DNA from: Palsa-892 sp963751615
GTDB taxonomy: Bacteria; Pseudomonadota; Alphaproteobacteria; Rhizobiales; Xanthobacteraceae
Assembly (NCBI GenBank): GCA_963751615.1
Contig: CAVVVG010000005.1
Span: forward strand, 682,001 to 746,000
Reading direction: 5' to 3'
Length of the DNA stretch: 64,000 nucleotides
Position 1 is the first letter of the stretch. Each line of letters opens with the position of its first letter. The position numbers and the translations under genes were made by a program. Under the pieces are notes generated by a model. The model was not told the DNA's origin, ran no database searches, and worked only from the letters and a program-made list of their open reading frames with translations. Of the stretch, positions 46,463 through 55,750 are shown piece by piece.

Positions 46463-46791
46463 ATTTCTGCGCATCTAGCATTCCACTCCGTTGTCGACTT
46501 GCGACTGGTGGCCTCGTTTTTGGGGCAAAATAACGATTTTGGCGCATGCGCCCGACAGCCTGGGGGCTGCAGTTTCCTCGACTGATTCAACGAAGGCAGC
46601 AGCGAATACGGCCAGTAAGCCAACTTCGCCGGTATATTTGAGAGGCCTGCTCGAAAGGTGCGGATTGCATCCTATTTGAAGACCTTGGGCGCTCATTGCC
46701 ACCCAACATCGATACCGTTAGCGTTTGGATGGCTTCTCGCGGTTTACCGTACTAAAAAGGTAGGAGAAGCTGTCAACCGTTGGGGGAAGGA
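46463..46791. other. Intergenic region with an inverted repeat before the small exported protein
   Basis: About 330 bases without a gene I can support; open frames on both strands (46491-46679 plus, 46475-46702 minus) resemble nothing I recognise. An inverted repeat GCTTCTC (46732-46738) / GAGAAGC (46764-46770), with inner TACC / GGTA (46745-46748, 46759-46762), lies just upstream of the next gene and may be a leader hairpin or operator. Confidence 0.4.
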
Positions 46792-47034
46792 ATGAAAATC
46801 AAAATTTTCGCGTTACTCATCGCGGCGACGTTTGCATTCACGCCAACGCGCGCGCCGGCACAGGTTTGCGCCGGCGCACTCATCGTCTCGGCGCTGATTG
46901 TGAACGCGACACAGCACAGAGAGCTGACTGAAAAAGAAGCCGCAACCTGCGGTCTGATCATCGATACCAGCAAGCCTACGCCAGCCGCAAATCCAGCTCC
47001 AGCCACCAAGACTACAAAAAAGAAAGATGGCTGA
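46792..47034 (+). CDS. Small exported hypothetical protein
   Basis: 80 residues from the ATG at 46792 after GGGGGAAGG. N-terminal signal (IFALLIAATFAFTPTRAPAQ), a short core with two cysteines (CAGALIVSALIVNATQ and ATCGLIID), and a Pro/Ala/Lys tail. Similar small exported proteins are common in Bradyrhizobium-like genomes, but I do not recognise a named family. Ends with a terminator. Confidence 0.65.
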   Translation: MKIKIFALLIAATFAFTPTRAPAQVCAGALIVSALIVNATQHRELTEKEAATCGLIIDTSKPTPAANPAPATKTTKKKDG

Positions 47035-47058
47035 GAGCGCCTCTCAATTTTTTTACAT

Positions 47059-47088
47059 AAAAACCAGCGCCTCACGGCGCGGGTTTTT
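47059..47088. terminator. Bidirectional intrinsic terminator
   Basis: AAAAACC-AGCGCC-TCAC-GGCGCG-GGTTTTT: paired arms 47059-47070 and 47075-47088, flanked by A and T runs. It ends the small exported gene on the plus strand and can end the acyl-CoA synthetase transcript on the minus strand. Confidence 0.85.
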
Positions 47089-47093
47089 CCTTG

Positions 47094-48728
47094 TTAAGAT
47101 AAGATATTCTTAGTCAATTCCCGTAGTTTGAATTTCTGGATTTTACCGGTCGAAGTCTTCGGCAATTCGACGAATACAATGTGCTTCGGACACTTGAAGC
47201 TCGCGAGATTATTTCTGCAATGCATGATCAGCTCTTGCGCGCTTGCTGTATGACCTGGTTTCAATTCGATGAAAGCGCAGGGCGTCTCGCCCCACTTCTC
47301 GTCGCCTTTCGCCACTACGGCCGCTGCCTGCACCGACGGATGCTTGTAGAGTGCGTCCTCGACTTCGATCGATGAGATATTTTCGCCGCCGGAAATGATA
47401 ATGTCCTTGGAGCGATCCTTGAGCTGGATGTAACCGTCTGGGTGGCGCACACCGAGATCGCCGGAATGGAACCAGCCACCGTGAAAGGACTTCTCGGTTG
47501 AGGATTTATTTTTGAGATAACCTTTCATCACAACATTGCCCTTGAACATTACTTCACCCATTGTCTCGCCATCGCGCGCCACGGGTCTCATTGTTTCGGG
47601 GTCGATGACATCGAGGGCATCGAGCGGCACAATGGGCACGCCCTGGCGCGCCTTTTTCGCCGCCTGTGCAACGGGATCGAGCGCATCCCACTCCGTGTGC
47701 CAGTCGTTCACCGCCGCGGGACCATAGGTTTCCGTGAGGCCATAAAGATGCGTGACGCTAAAGCCCGCGCCCTTCATCGCAGCAAGCACGGCTTCCGGCG
47801 GCGGGGCTGCGGCCGTGAAGAATTGCACCTCGTGCAGCAAAGTCTTTTTCTCCTCGGCCGGCGCGTTGAGCAGCGTCGACATTACGATCGGCGCGCCGCA
47901 AAGATGCGTTACCTTGTGCATTGCGATCAGATCGTACATCAGCTTCGCGCGCACCTGCCGCATGCAGATATGCGTTCCCACTACTACCGATATCGTCCAC
48001 GGGAAACACCAGCCGTTGCAGTGAAACATCGGCAGGCTCCAGAGATACACCGGATGCTTCAGCATCCCGCAAGTGAGCACGTTGCCGACTGCGAGGAGCG
48101 CAGCGCCGCGATGGTGATAGACGACGCCCTTTGGATCGCCCGTGGTACCTGATGTGTAATTCAAAGAAATAGCATCCCACTCGTCGCCGGGCGCCTTACG
48201 CTCATACGTATCGTTGCCCTCTTTCAGGAACGCTTCATATTCGAGCGAGCCAATACGTTCGCCCTCCCCTTCAAATTCTGGATCATCGTAGTCAATGACA
48301 AGCGGTTTCGCTTTCGCGGCCGCAATGGCGACCTTCGTCACCTTCGAGAATTCCTTATCGACGATGATGACCTTTGCCTCGCTATGATCGAGTGAGAAAG
48401 CAATAATCGGCGCATCCAGCCTTGTGTTGAGCGTATTGAGCACCGCGCCCGTCATTGGCACGCCGTAGTGACACTCCAGCATCGCCGGCGTGTTAGCGAG
48501 TATCACGGCCACCGTATCGCCGCGCTTGATACCGCGCTTGGAAAGTGCCGAAGCAAGCCGCTGTGTGCGAATATGAAAATCTCGATAGTTGCGTTTGAGC
48601 TTGCCGTGAACGATAGCGACGTGATTAGGAAACACCGCCGCCGCTCGCTCGAGATAGGTGATTGGTGTCAACGGCTGATAATTTGCCGGATTACGATCGA
48701 GATCGGTATCGTACGCACTTTTCACCAC
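47094..48728 (-). CDS. AMP-dependent acyl-CoA synthetase
   Basis: 544 residues of the ANL superfamily: LNYTSGTTGDPKGVVYHHRGA (P-loop), HLYGLTETYGPAAV, RHPDGYIQLKDRSKDIIISGGENISSIEVE and the catalytic-lysine end KTSTGKIQKFKLREL. Closest to medium-chain/methylmercaptopropionyl-CoA ligase-type enzymes by these motifs. Starts at GTG 48728, 6 bases after AGGAGGG. The exact carboxylic acid is not shown. Confidence 0.88.
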   Translation of the reverse strand: MVKSAYDTDLDRNPANYQPLTPITYLERAAAVFPNHVAIVHGKLKRNYRDFHIRTQRLASALSKRGIKRGDTVAVILANTPAMLECHYGVPMTGAVLNTLNTRLDAPIIAFSLDHSEAKVIIVDKEFSKVTKVAIAAAKAKPLVIDYDDPEFEGEGERIGSLEYEAFLKEGNDTYERKAPGDEWDAISLNYTSGTTGDPKGVVYHHRGAALLAVGNVLTCGMLKHPVYLWSLPMFHCNGWCFPWTISVVVGTHICMRQVRAKLMYDLIAMHKVTHLCGAPIVMSTLLNAPAEEKKTLLHEVQFFTAAAPPPEAVLAAMKGAGFSVTHLYGLTETYGPAAVNDWHTEWDALDPVAQAAKKARQGVPIVPLDALDVIDPETMRPVARDGETMGEVMFKGNVVMKGYLKNKSSTEKSFHGGWFHSGDLGVRHPDGYIQLKDRSKDIIISGGENISSIEVEDALYKHPSVQAAAVVAKGDEKWGETPCAFIELKPGHTASAQELIMHCRNNLASFKCPKHIVFVELPKTSTGKIQKFKLRELTKNILS

Positions 48729-48784
48729 GGAACCCTCCTAAGAAGTCGCATTTTTGAAGACGCTAGCGTTCTCGCGCGCGGCGC

Positions 48785-49272
48785 TCAAGCGTGCGATTGC
48801 AACGAGTTAAGCCCCGTCTTGATCAGCGCGAGCGATAAAAAAATACCAACGTATAGGCGATTCGGTCGAACAATTCGGTCGGGGTCAGCCGTACTAGCCA
48901 CACGCCGAGAAAATTGGTCGCCACAGCGACCGGCATGAGGATCAGTGACGTTTTCATATTTGCAGACAAGAACTCGCCCAGCGCAAGAAAAAAGCGGCAC
49001 AAGTTTCATATAATTGACGAGCGCAAAGAAAATCGTCGCGGTGCCGATAAAACGCAGTTTGGAAAGCTTCTGCGGCAACACAAAAATCTGAAAAGGGGGC
49101 CCACCCGCATCGGAAAGGGCACTGGTGAATGCTGAGGCGCAGAATCGGCAATACAATCACCGCCCCTGTACCGGCGTCGCCACGAGCCCAGCACCTGCAA
49201 ACCGCCCTTCGCTACGCCAAGAAAAGTGACTGCGACAACGACCGCAAGTTAAAAGATCGGGTCGGTGGGCAC
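48785..49272 (-). pseudogene. Decayed TauE/SafE family permease
   Basis: Fragments of one TauE/SafE protein are spread over three frames. A GTG start at 49272 gives a PTDPIF segment, then an in-frame TAA (where relatives have Tyr), then LAVVVAVTFLGVAKGGL. Further on, FTSALSDAGGPPFQIFVLPQKLSKL leads to FALVNYMKLVPLF, then LSANMKTSLILMPVAVATN in a second frame, then LSLALIKTGLNSL in the first again. The middle part is missing, so the remnant is about 490 bases against about 750 for an intact gene. Real degradation, not a single error. Confidence 0.75.
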
Positions 49273-49436
49273 CGGCTGAAGGTCTTCGAGCAAAATGGCA
49301 CTTTAAGCCGATTGCGGAGGGCCAAACCAGTGCTCGCAGTGCATGGCAAAAAGACTAACCGCACAACACTTGCAAAGCTCGCGCGGCATCGCACAATCTA
49401 GCTTGAGAAGCGCATAAGCGCCGCTGGGAGGACGCA
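49273..49436. other. Gap between the TauE/SafE remnant and the propionyl-CoA synthetase gene
   Basis: About 160 bases; no gene recognised. The plus-strand promoter and ribosome site (GGGAGG just before 49437) for the synthetase lie here. Confidence 0.4.
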
Positions 49437-51362
49437 ATGGGTGCCAAAGTGAAAAGCCGCTATCCTGAAATCTATGCTCGTTCCCTGCGCGATCCGCAGG
49501 GTTTCTGGGGCGAAGCAGCAGAAGCCATCGATTGGATCGAAAAGCCGAAAACAATATTCGATCCGAAGGCCGGCATCTATGGCCGCTGGTTCACCGATGG
49601 CGTTTGTAATACCTGCTGGAACGCTGTCGACCGCCATGTCAACGCAGGCCGCGGCAAGCAAACCGCGTTCGTCTACGACAGCCCCGTTACGAATACGAAA
49701 TGCACGTTCACCTATGCCGAACTCCTGGACGAGGTGAAGGTTTTCGCCGCGATCTTACGGGATTTCGGTGTACAAAAAGGCGACCGCATCATTCTTTACA
49801 TGCCGATGGTGCCGGAAGCGTTGATCGCTATGCTCGCCTGCGCGCGCATCGGTGCAATTCACTCCGTCGTGTTCGGTGGCTTTGCCCCGAAGGAACTCGC
49901 AACCCGTATCGAAGATGCAAAACCGAAACTTATTCTCAGCGCATCGTGCGGGATAGAGCCGGGCCGCACCGTTGCCTACAAACCGCTTCTCGATCAGGCG
50001 ATCAAGCTTTCGAAGTCAAAACCCGAAAACGTGATTTTGCTGCAAAGGCCGCAGGCTGAAGCGCCGATGATTTCAGGCCGCGACCACGACTGGGCGTCGC
50101 TGCGCGCGGCGGCTTTACGCGATAAAAAAAGTGCCGACTGCGTTCCGTGCCTCGCCACTGATCCGCTTTACATTCTCTATACGTCGGGCACGACCGGCAT
50201 TCCCAAAGGCGTTGTTCGCGATCACGGCAGCCACATGGTCGCACTGAAATGGTCCATGAACGGCGTCTATGGTGTCCAGCCAGGCGAAACTTGGTGGACC
50301 GCGTCCGATATCGGCTGGGTCGTTGGCCACTCCTACATCGTCTATGCGCCGCTCTTTCACGGCTGCACCTCGGTTGTTTACGAGGGCAAACCCGTTGGCA
50401 CGCCGGATGCGGGTGCTTTCTGGCGCGTGATTTCAGAACACGGTGCTGTCGCGCTCTTCACCGCGCCAACTGCTTTTCGTGCGATCAAGAAGGAGGACTC
50501 TCAAGGCACGCATGTCGCGGGTAAGGATCTTTCGAAATTCCGTACCCTGTTCCTCGCGGGCGAGCGCGCCGATCCCGACACGATCAAATGGGCCGAGAAT
50601 ATTTTGAAAGTGCCCGTAATCGACCACTGGTGGCAAACCGAAACCGGTTGGGCCATCGCGGGAAATCCGATGGGACTGGGCGCATTGCCGGTCAAATACG
50701 GCTCTCCGACTGTGCCAATGCCGGGCTACGACGTGCGTATCGTAGACGAACAAACGAAAGAATTGCCGACTAGAAAAATGGGCTCGATCGTCATCAAGCT
50801 GCCGCTGCCGCCCGCTTGCCTTCCGACGCTTTGGCAGCAGGATGATCGCTTCAAGGAAAGCTATCTCACAGAGTTCCCCGGCTATTACAAAACTGCCGAT
50901 GCCGGTTACAAGGATGAGGATGGCTATTTGTTCATTATGGGTCGCACCGACGACATCATCAACGTTGCGGGACACCGTCTTTCGACCGGCGGCATGGAGG
51001 AAGTTCTCTCTTCTCATCCCGATGTCGCCGAGTGTGCCGTCATTGGCGTCGCCGACCAACTCAAGGGCGAGGTGCCCTGCGGTTTCGTCGTGCTGAAAGC
51101 GGGCGTGAGCAAGGCGTCGACCGAAATTGAGCAGGAGATCGTTGCGCTTGTGCGGGAAAAAATCGGACCTGTTGCGGCCTTTAAGCTCGCCATCACCATC
51201 AATCGGCTACCAAAAACACGCTCTGGCAAAATCCTACGCGGCACAATGAAAAAAATCGCCGACAGCGAACAATGGGCTATGCCGGCAACCATCGACGATC
51301 CGGCGATTCTCGATGAGATCGGCGCGGCACTAAAGAGCCGCGGGCTGGCCGGCGGGGTCTAA
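49437..51362 (+). CDS. prpE: Propionyl-CoA synthetase-like acyl-CoA ligase
   Basis: 641 residues, near the usual length of PrpE, and of the acetyl-CoA synthetase group: GVQKGDRIILYMPMVPEA, the P-loop LYTSGTTGIPKGVVRDHG, WWTASDIGWVVGHSYIVY, DHWWQTETGWAI, YLFIMGRTDDIINVAGHRLSTG, and the catalytic-Lys end LPKTRSGKILRGTMKKIA. Activates propionate (or acetate) with ATP. The distinction from acetate enzymes rests on overall resemblance. Preceded by GGGAGG. Confidence 0.9.
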   Translation: MGAKVKSRYPEIYARSLRDPQGFWGEAAEAIDWIEKPKTIFDPKAGIYGRWFTDGVCNTCWNAVDRHVNAGRGKQTAFVYDSPVTNTKCTFTYAELLDEVKVFAAILRDFGVQKGDRIILYMPMVPEALIAMLACARIGAIHSVVFGGFAPKELATRIEDAKPKLILSASCGIEPGRTVAYKPLLDQAIKLSKSKPENVILLQRPQAEAPMISGRDHDWASLRAAALRDKKSADCVPCLATDPLYILYTSGTTGIPKGVVRDHGSHMVALKWSMNGVYGVQPGETWWTASDIGWVVGHSYIVYAPLFHGCTSVVYEGKPVGTPDAGAFWRVISEHGAVALFTAPTAFRAIKKEDSQGTHVAGKDLSKFRTLFLAGERADPDTIKWAENILKVPVIDHWWQTETGWAIAGNPMGLGALPVKYGSPTVPMPGYDVRIVDEQTKELPTRKMGSIVIKLPLPPACLPTLWQQDDRFKESYLTEFPGYYKTADAGYKDEDGYLFIMGRTDDIINVAGHRLSTGGMEEVLSSHPDVAECAVIGVADQLKGEVPCGFVVLKAGVSKASTEIEQEIVALVREKIGPVAAFKLAITINRLPKTRSGKILRGTMKKIADSEQWAMPATIDDPAILDEIGAALKSRGLAGGV

Positions 51363-51511
51363 TGACCCGACTAGAGAAAAAGGTAGCGAGTGTCGCCGCG
51401 TTCCTCGCTTCAGAGGACGCTAGCTATGTAACCGGCGAAATTATTTATGTCGACGGCGGAAGACTTACGCTCAATTATACTGTGCCAGTGAACGACAACG
51501 CGCTCGACTGA
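51362..51511 (+). pseudogene. C-terminal remnant of a short-chain dehydrogenase
   Basis: A 49-codon frame starting in the stop of the propionyl-CoA synthetase gene (TAATG) reads VAAFLASEDASYVTGEIIYV followed by DGGRLTLNY, the characteristic C-terminus of SDR enzymes (VAFLASxxASYxTGExIxVDGG). The NAD-binding and catalytic parts are absent. It is therefore a fragment left by deletion. Confidence 0.7.
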
Positions 51512-51514
51512 AGA

Positions 51515-52225
51515 TCATTCGCTTTTCTTCGAACCGCCGAGCTTGGCGAACACCGACTCGACATCGACCGGCAATTCCTTCTTCGGACGGCCGCTCTCGG
51601 CCTCTCGTTCGATGGCGGCCGCCGCCGCAGCTTCCGCGCGCGCGGTCGTTTCTGACGCGGGAAGAAGCGTGGAATGCGCTTCCGCAGCCACGGGTTTTTC
51701 TTTCGCCGCACGCTGTACTTCGCGGTCGAGGTCGATCTGCGTGGTAAGGCCGAGCGTCACGGGATCGAGCGGCTGCAACGTCGCCGCGTTCCAGTGCGTG
51801 CGGCTGCGAACAGCTTCGATCGTCGACTTGGTCGTGCCGACAAGCCGCATGATCTGCGCGTCCTTCAACTCGGGATGGTTGCGCACCAGCCACAAAATCG
51901 CATTCGGCCGATCCTGCCGTTTCGAAACCGGTGTATAACGTGGTCCTTTTTTCTTTTGCTTCGGCTCGGGAATTATGATCGAAGTCTCGGCGCGCTTCAG
52001 CTTATGATTGAAATCCTTCTGCCCAGCTTCGATTTCGGCGCGCGTGAGCTGGTTTGACGTGATCGGATCGAGGCCCTTGATTCCCTGCGCCACTTCGCCA
52101 TCAGCGATACCCTTCACCTCAAGCGGATGTAATTTGCAGAAATCCGCGATCTGATCGAACGTGAGGGTAGTGTTTTCTACTAGCCAAACGGCGGTCGCTT
52201 TTGGCATTAGGGGAGTATCGTGCAT
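51515..52225 (-). CDS. trcR: Cell-cycle transcriptional regulator TrcR (DUF1013)
   Basis: 236 residues of the DUF1013/TrcR family: LPKATAVWLVENTTLTF-like start (here MPKATAVWLVENTTLTFDQI), HPLEVKGIADGEVAQGIKGLDP, and KRQDRPNAILWLVRNHPELKDAQIMRLVGTTKST with a helix-turn-helix-like part. A start at 52207 (MPKA) is possible. The family is linked to cell-cycle transcription in alphaproteobacteria. Confidence 0.85.
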   Translation of the reverse strand: MHDTPLMPKATAVWLVENTTLTFDQIADFCKLHPLEVKGIADGEVAQGIKGLDPITSNQLTRAEIEAGQKDFNHKLKRAETSIIIPEPKQKKKGPRYTPVSKRQDRPNAILWLVRNHPELKDAQIMRLVGTTKSTIEAVRSRTHWNAATLQPLDPVTLGLTTQIDLDREVQRAAKEKPVAAEAHSTLLPASETTARAEAAAAAAIEREAESGRPKKELPVDVESVFAKLGGSKKSE

Positions 52226-52357
52226 GGAAGTTCTCTCAAAAATTGGCTTCAGATAAGGGTTTTCGGGCTCCGCCCGCCTTTTCAGACAGAGCCTCGGTTA
52301 TGCTCGAATTCACCGGGGTTGACCGTTATATAGGGTGAGATAGGCCCGGAAGCAATC

Positions 52358-53337
52358 ATGTCCGCTAAAAATGCCGATGCTGAAAAACCCCCGCTGCGGA
52401 TCCTTTTATGTGCACCGCGCGGCTTTTGTGCGGGCGTGGTGCGGGCGATCGACGCGGTCGAACGTGCACTCGAGAAATACGGCGCGCCAGTCTATGTACG
52501 GCATGAGATCGTCCACAACAAGTACGTCGTCGAGTTGCTCCGCCGGAAGGGCGCCGTGTTCGTCGAGGAACTGAATGAAGTCCCGAACTGTGATCGGCCG
52601 GTAATTTTCTCCGCCCATGGCGTACCGAAATCTGTTCCCGAAGAGGCGGAGCGCCGAAATTTGTTTGCAATCGATGCGACCTGCCCGCTGGTCACGAAAG
52701 TTCATCGCGAGGCGATGGTGCATGCAAAACGCGGACGCGAGATCTTTTGATCGGGCATGCCGGACATCCCGAGACCATCGGCACCATGGGGCAATTGCCT
52801 GCAGGTACGGTCACGCTGATCGAGACCGCTGAAGACGCGCAAAAAATTATACCGCGTGATGTTTCCCAGCTAGCCTATGCAACGCAGACTACGCTCTCAG
52901 TGGATGACACTGCCGAAACGGTTTCAATTCTTCGCGAGCGTTTTCCGTCGATTGTTGGTCCGCATAAGGAGGATATCTGCTATGCGACGACCAATCGTCA
53001 GGAGGCGGTCAAGCGCGCAGCGCCGCAGGTTGATGCAATGATTGTTGTCGGTGCGCCGAACAGCTCCAACTCGCTACGCTTGCGCGAAGTAGCGCAGCGT
53101 TCGGGCTGCCGCACCAGCGCGCTCGTGCAACGCGCGGCCGATATCGACTGGTCTGCATTTGCGAATATTAAAAGTCTCGGACTCACGGCAGGCGCTTCGG
53201 CACCCGAAGTGCTCGTCGACGAAATCATCGATGCTTTCGCCTTAAATTACCGTGTTTCCGTTGAAAACATTTCGGGACCGGTGGAGGACATTTTCTTTCC
53301 GCTTCCGCGCGAATTGCGCAACGACGCCGGGGAATAA
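52358..53337 (+). pseudogene. ispH: 4-hydroxy-3-methylbut-2-enyl diphosphate reductase, frameshifted in this sequence
   Basis: Last enzyme of the MEP isoprenoid pathway, a [4Fe-4S] reductase. The first frame carries GFCAGVVRAIDAVE, FSAHGVPKSV and ATCPLVTKVHREA (two cluster cysteines) and stops after KRGREIF. The second frame starts at 52747 with IGHAGHPETIGTMGQ and holds DICYATTNRQEAV (third Cys) and NSSNSLRLREV. They join if one T is added in the TTTT run near 52746-52749 (REI-F-LIGHAGHPE). As the MEP pathway is normally essential in this group, a homopolymer error is the simplest explanation. Confidence 0.92.
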
Positions 53338-53340
53338 GCG

Positions 53341-53544
53341 ATGACCAATTTTAAAATACTCACCATTGGACACTTAAACCGTACGATCGGGCATTTTGTC
53401 CAACTTTTGAAAAGTGCAGCCATGATCGCTATCGCGGAGCCCAAGGGCCTCGCTCGCGATGGTTTTTTTTCGCACGAGCAACACCTCGCCGACGCATACC
53501 ACGGGCGTTCCATTCATCGTTCGTCGGCTTGGACGGCGGAGTAG
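53341..53544 (+). pseudogene. Possible DUF488 remnant
   Basis: A 67-codon frame between ispH and thrB begins FKILTIGHLNRTIGHFVQLL, like the ITIGHSNRSxxxFxxLL start of DUF488 proteins, then loses resemblance around a run of eight T near 53462. It may be a truncated or shifted DUF488 gene; I hold this loosely. Confidence 0.35.
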
Positions 53545-53547
53545 CTC

Positions 53548-54513
53548 ATGGCCGTTTACACTGATGTCGGCGAGGAAGAACTCACGGGTTTTCTGACGAA
53601 TTACGATCTCGGCACCCTGATGTCGTTCAAGGGCATCGCCGAGGGCGTCGAAAACACTAATTATCTGCTTCACACCCAGCGCGGATATTTCATCCTCACG
53701 CTTTATGAAAAACGTGTTTCCCGCGCCGACCTGCCCTTTTTCATCGGTTTGATGGAGCACCTTTCCGCGCGCGGGATTACCTGCCCACAACCGGTCAAGA
53801 ATCGACGGGGAAACGCTCTCGGCGAGCTCGCTGGACGTCCGACCACCATCGTCACCTTTCTCGAAGGCATCTGGATCCGACGGCCTAATGTACAGCATTG
53901 CACCGCCCTCGGTCGTGTAATGGCGGAGCTTCATCAGGCGAGCATTGATTTCAAGCTTCAACGAGATAATGCGCTTGCCCTTGGTGGCTGGAAAAAGCTT
54001 GCCCAATCGGTGGGCGAACGCGCGAACAAAATCGCGCCAGATTTATGCAACATTATCCATGAGGAACTCGACCACCTCGACCGAAACTGGCCGCGCCATC
54101 TGCCGTCCGGAGTTATCCACGCAGACCTTTTTCCGGATAATGTGTTCTTCCTCGGCGATAGGCTTTCCGGAATCATCGACTTTTATTTTGCCTGCAATGA
54201 TCTCTTCGCCTACGACATCGCGATTTGTCTGAACGCCTGGTGCTTCGAGATCGACGGCTCTTTTAACGTCACTAAGGGTCGCGCGTTGCTCGCGGGGTAT
54301 AACAGCATCCGAAAACTCGGTTCGCGCGAAGCTGAGGCTCTTCCACTGCTCGCGCGTGGCGCAGCGCTTCGCTTCCTGCTGACCCGAACGGTGGATTGGC
54401 TCAATGTTCCCGCCGGCGCATTGGTGCGGCCGAAGGATCCGCTCGAATACCTGAAGAAACTTCGATTCCATCGACGTATCGATCACGCGCGCGATTACGG
54501 ATTGGCCGCATGA
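53548..54513 (+). CDS. thrB: Homoserine kinase, ThrB type II
   Basis: 321 residues of the APH/choline-kinase fold used by alphaproteobacterial ThrB. GIAEGVENTNYLLHT, the phosphotransfer segment GVIHADLFPDNVFFLGDRLSGIIDFYFACND, and a conserved N-terminal VYTDVGEEEL. Phosphorylates homoserine on the way to threonine. Overlaps rnhA by four bases. Confidence 0.93.
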   Translation: MAVYTDVGEEELTGFLTNYDLGTLMSFKGIAEGVENTNYLLHTQRGYFILTLYEKRVSRADLPFFIGLMEHLSARGITCPQPVKNRRGNALGELAGRPTTIVTFLEGIWIRRPNVQHCTALGRVMAELHQASIDFKLQRDNALALGGWKKLAQSVGERANKIAPDLCNIIHEELDHLDRNWPRHLPSGVIHADLFPDNVFFLGDRLSGIIDFYFACNDLFAYDIAICLNAWCFEIDGSFNVTKGRALLAGYNSIRKLGSREAEALPLLARGAALRFLLTRTVDWLNVPAGALVRPKDPLEYLKKLRFHRRIDHARDYGLAA

Positions 54514-54950
54514 GCAAAATCGTCATCCACACCGACGGTGCCTGTTCCGGTAATCCGGGCCCCGGTGGCTGGGGCGCAATTATTCGGAAGGGCGACAAGA
54601 TTCAGGAAATGACCGGTGGGGAAGCTGCAACTACTAATAACCGCATGGAATTGCTAGCTGCAATCTCGGCACTCGAGTCACTGCCCGACGGTACGCCCGC
54701 CGAACTTCACACAGACTCGCAATATGTGCGGGACGGAATCACGAAATGGATGAACAACTGGAAAAAAAACGGCTGGCGCACGGCGAACAAGGAGTTGGTC
54801 AAAAACGTCGATTTATGGAAGCGTCTCGATGCCGCAGCGCAGCGTCATCAGATTTCCTGGCACTGGGTGCGCGGTCATGTCGGCCATGACGAGAACGAGC
54901 GGGCCGACGACCTTGCACGCGAGGGCATGGAGCCATTTTTGAAACGCTAG
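54510..54950 (+). CDS. rnhA: Ribonuclease HI
   Basis: 146 residues from the ATG at 54510 overlapping the thrB stop (ATGA). Catalytic acids: TDGACSGNPGPGGWG (D9), NNRMELLAAI (the glutamate), HTDSQYVRDGI and GHDENERADDLA. Removes RNA from RNA-DNA hybrids. Usual length. Confidence 0.95.
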   Translation: MSKIVIHTDGACSGNPGPGGWGAIIRKGDKIQEMTGGEAATTNNRMELLAAISALESLPDGTPAELHTDSQYVRDGITKWMNNWKKNGWRTANKELVKNVDLWKRLDAAAQRHQISWHWVRGHVGHDENERADDLAREGMEPFLKR

Positions 54951-55648
54951 AGTTTTGATTGAATGGTGCGACGTTCTCGTTTGCGCGCGTACATCGCATG
55001 ATCGGCGCGCACGAGCGCCGTGCCGCTCGTGTCATCTGCCGCGAGCATCGTGAGGCCCACCGAGACTCTGACCATGTAGCGGTTTCGGTTCTGCGTGAAC
55101 GGCGTATTCGCGATCATCTCCTCGAGCGCCCTTGCTTTCATGTCGGCCTGCTCTGCCCGCAGATTCCATAGTAACACCACAAATTCATCGCCGCTGACGC
55201 GCGCCACGACATCCGATGCCCGCACATGGTCGTTAAGCAGCCGTGCCGTACGACCAAGCACCCAGTCCCCCGCCGCGTGACCGTGGCGGTCGTTTATCGC
55301 CTTGAATCCATCGAGATCGAGGAACAGCAGCGCTGCCGAACCTCCATAACGCCGGACATATGCAAGCGAGCGTTCGAGAGCTTTCACGAACCCGCGGCGA
55401 TTGAGCAAGCCAGTGAGCGGATCCTCGTCGACGCGGGCTTCGAGCGCGGCGATCTTCGCGCGGCTTTTGCTCAATTCGGTCTTTAGCGCATCAATTTGGG
55501 CGGCAAGTCGGAGTGCGACTGAGCCCCGCTTCGATACATTCAATTTCGGCGAAATCTCCTCAGGCTCGTGCTGAACATCGTGCAGCTGCGCGTGTTTCTT
55601 GGCCGCAGCATTCTGATCTGTCGTGCCGATCGCGCGGTTCCTGCGCAT
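54947..55648 (-). CDS. GGDEF-domain diguanylate cyclase
   Basis: About 233 residues from the ATG at 55648 (AGTGGGG upstream). An N-terminal helical segment (coiled coil LRLAAQIDALKTELSKSRAKIAALEARV) is followed by a GGDEF domain: DPLTGLLNRRGF, DLDGFKAINDRHGH, RVSGDEF (the Ser variant of the motif, active in other proteins). No input domain and no membrane segment. The last four bases overlap the end of rnhA, convergent. Confidence 0.85.
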   Translation of the reverse strand: MRRNRAIGTTDQNAAAKKHAQLHDVQHEPEEISPKLNVSKRGSVALRLAAQIDALKTELSKSRAKIAALEARVDEDPLTGLLNRRGFVKALERSLAYVRRYGGSAALLFLDLDGFKAINDRHGHAAGDWVLGRTARLLNDHVRASDVVARVSGDEFVVLLWNLRAEQADMKARALEEMIANTPFTQNRNRYMVRVSVGLTMLAADDTSGTALVRADHAMYARKRERRTIQSKL

Positions 55649-55750
55649 GGAATTAACCCCACTTGAAACAAGCCTCTTCGCTGCTTGCCAGCCCCCGCTC
55701 ACTCCTATAATCCGGCGCTTTCTCGCGCCAGGGGGGTAGAGCGAAAAATC

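Noticed and set aside
46475..46702. Open frames on both strands in the gap after the DUF465 gene
   Set aside because: Neither shows similarity, signal or ribosome site; likely chance frames in GC-rich DNA.
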